Positions 43,138-44,212 of a stretch of 44,212 bases of DNA are shown in pieces. Numbering within the stretch: position 1 is the first letter of the stretch; every line of letters begins with the position of its first letter. Made by a program: the position numbers and the translations under genes. The stretch comes from Neptuniibacter pectenicola. Lineage in GTDB: Bacteria > Pseudomonadota > Gammaproteobacteria > Pseudomonadales > Balneatricaceae. The notes under the pieces are model-generated. The model saw nothing but the letters and a program-made list of their open reading frames with translations, ran no database searches and was not told the origin of the DNA. Location: assembly GCF_001597735.1 (NCBI RefSeq), contig NZ_LUTS01000016.1:1-44212 (forward strand). The letters run 5' to 3'.

Positions 43138-44006
43138 GCAACCAACAGAGCGTTCCAGATCAAGACCAAGAACAGCCTCTTATTACCCACTTGGTAGAAC
43201 TACGCCAAAGGTTGATGTATGTACTGTTGATCATTCTAGGTATCTTCCTAGGGTTATTCTATTTTGCCAATGACCTTTATACCTATCTATCCACACCCTT
43301 GACTGCATTGCTGCCGGAAGGCACCAGCATGATAGCGACCGATGTAACCTCTCCCTTTTTCGCACCGTTTAAACTGACGTTAGTAGCCGCCATCTTTGCG
43401 GCTATGCCTTTTATTCTGCATCAGATATGGGGATTTATTGCACCAGGGCTTTATCAGCATGAGAAGAAGTTTGCAGTGCCGCTGCTGGCGTCTAGTATTT
43501 TTCTGTTTTATGCCGGGATAGCGTTTGCCTACTTTGTTGTCTTTCCTTTGATTTTTGGCTTCTTTACCAGCGTAGGGCCTGAAAATGTAGCGGTCATGAC
43601 TGACATCAGTAGCTATCTTAATTTTGTACTTAAACTCTTTTTTGCATTTGGTATTGTGTTTGAAATACCTATAGCGACCTTATTGCTTATTTGGTCTGGT
43701 GCAGCCACTGTGCAAGGTCTTCGTGATAAGCGCGCATACGTTATTGTAGGTTGCTTTGTTTTAGGTATGTTGTTGACTCCACCTGATGTTATCTCCCAGA
43801 GCTTGTTAGCGTTACCTATGTGGTTGTTATTTGAATCCGGCATCATCTTAGGTGTTATTTTCGTCAAACCAACGAAAGACGATGAGGAAGATGAGCATGA
43901 GGAAGCAAGCGAAGATGCGGACGACGATGAGGATGATGACGATGACTACAAATACGAAGAAGAGTTTGAGCAAGCGGTGAGAGAGTCGCGTGATTCAAAA
44001 GACTAA
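43134..44006 (+). CDS. tatC: Twin-arginine translocase subunit TatC
   Basis: 290 residues with six membrane helices. Conserved features are HLVELRQRL near the N-terminus, FWGFIAPGLYQHEKK-type first periplasmic loop (here IWGFIAPGLYQHEKKF) and FGIVFEIPI. The last 40 or so residues are an exceptionally acidic tail (runs of D/E from about 248), likely cytosolic. TatC recognises the twin-arginine motif. Closes the operon, with an intrinsic terminator 35 bp downstream. Confidence 0.95.
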   Translation: MSNQQSVPDQDQEQPLITHLVELRQRLMYVLLIILGIFLGLFYFANDLYTYLSTPLTALLPEGTSMIATDVTSPFFAPFKLTLVAAIFAAMPFILHQIWGFIAPGLYQHEKKFAVPLLASSIFLFYAGIAFAYFVVFPLIFGFFTSVGPENVAVMTDISSYLNFVLKLFFAFGIVFEIPIATLLLIWSGAATVQGLRDKRAYVIVGCFVLGMLLTPPDVISQSLLALPMWLLFESGIILGVIFVKPTKDDEEDEHEEASEDADDDEDDDDDYKYEEEFEQAVRESRDSKD

Positions 44007-44040
44007 GAGGTCTTTTGTATTTTAAGAGAAGAACGTTTGA

Positions 44041-44068
44041 TGCCGCTTATACCCTAAGCGGCATTTTT
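44041..44068 (+). terminator. Terminator after tatC
   Basis: TGCCGCTTA (44041-44049) pairs with TAAGCGGCA (44055-44063), five-base loop, followed by TTTTT. Classical intrinsic terminator. Confidence 0.9.
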
Positions 44069-44181
44069 GTGTCTGGGGTATAGGTTGTTCGCCGTTTTGA
44101 TCGCTAAGTAATCAATTTCGTCCTAATACTCGCCTAATCTCACTTTTTTCCCTTTATTTTGCAGTTTTTTAGTTCTGGCTG

Positions 44182-44209
44182 TTGACGTTGTTTAGGAAGT
44201 GTCTATAAT
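44182..44209 (+). promoter_or_regulatory. Strong sigma-70-type promoter at the window end
   Basis: TTGACG (44182-44187), 16 bp, TATAAT (44204-44209), with T-rich tracts upstream (44140-44172) that could be an UP element. The strength and AT-rich upstream resemble stable RNA (rRNA/tRNA) promoters. The transcribed gene is outside the window. Confidence 0.7.
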
Positions 44210-44212
44210 TCG

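Noticed and set aside
1-44212. CRISPR array, insertion sequence, prophage or tRNA gene
   Set aside because: No regularly spaced repeats, transposase, integrase or cloverleaf-like sequences were seen on reading either strand.

Overview
The window looks like chromosomal DNA of a gammaproteobacterium, most like the marine Oceanospirillales/Pseudomonas side of the class. The reasons are gene order and family types: an APH-fold ThrB next to a DUF2782 gene and polA, then engB, a di-haem cytochrome c4, dsbA and a GGDEF gene; a divergent lysR/pycA-pycB two-subunit pyruvate carboxylase; long PstC and PstA permeases; and ubiB-hisE-tatABC. I recall the thrB-to-GGDEF order from Pseudomonas aeruginosa. 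I see no phage, IS element, CRISPR array, tRNA or rRNA gene.

Layout. 1-6.9 kb: the phosphate operon pstS-pstC-pstA-pstB-phoU on the minus strand, with a clear Pho box before pstS, a weaker Pho-box-like repeat before pstC and a strong hairpin between the two genes. 7.1-8.3 kb: a hotdog thioesterase and a tandem pair of GFA/CENP-V zinc proteins. 8.3-10.6 kb: a fused SpmA/SpmB-like membrane protein and a LysR regulator (pycR). 10.7-14.6 kb: pycA, pycB and a beta-carbonic anhydrase, a plausible bicarbonate-fixing group. 14.7-16.3 kb: an unrecognised protein, a ribbon-helix-helix protein and a PfpI/DJ-1 protein. 16.7-21.0 kb: a REC-REC-PAS-GGDEF-EAL protein followed closely by a ThDP enzyme of the acetolactate synthase family.

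21.0-27.4 kb, minus strand, is the least familiar part. It looks like a single five-gene operon: an ABC_sub_bind-type periplasmic protein, a membrane histidine kinase without a regulator, a TonB-dependent receptor, and two short overlapping citrate-synthase-fold proteins. By eye both of the latter lack the usual His/His/Asp catalytic residues. The operon converges on the ThDP gene. Two perfect palindromes lie upstream of its first gene. I read this as a candidate sensing/uptake/carbon-metabolism module of unknown substrate.

27.7-29.7 kb: an exported double SnoaL-like protein and a divergent AraC regulator, with repeated motifs between them. 29.7-37.0 kb: housekeeping genes uvrD (with a LexA box), thrB, DUF2782, polA and engB. 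The polA-engB gap holds a structured candidate small RNA at the position of Spot 42/ErsA. 37.2-44.0 kb: cytochrome c4, dsbA, a diguanylate cyclase, ubiB, hisE and tatABC. The window ends in a strong promoter-like sequence (TTGACG-16-TATAAT) that would transcribe whatever follows.

All calls come from reading the sequence and remembered family features. No searches or computed alignments were run.
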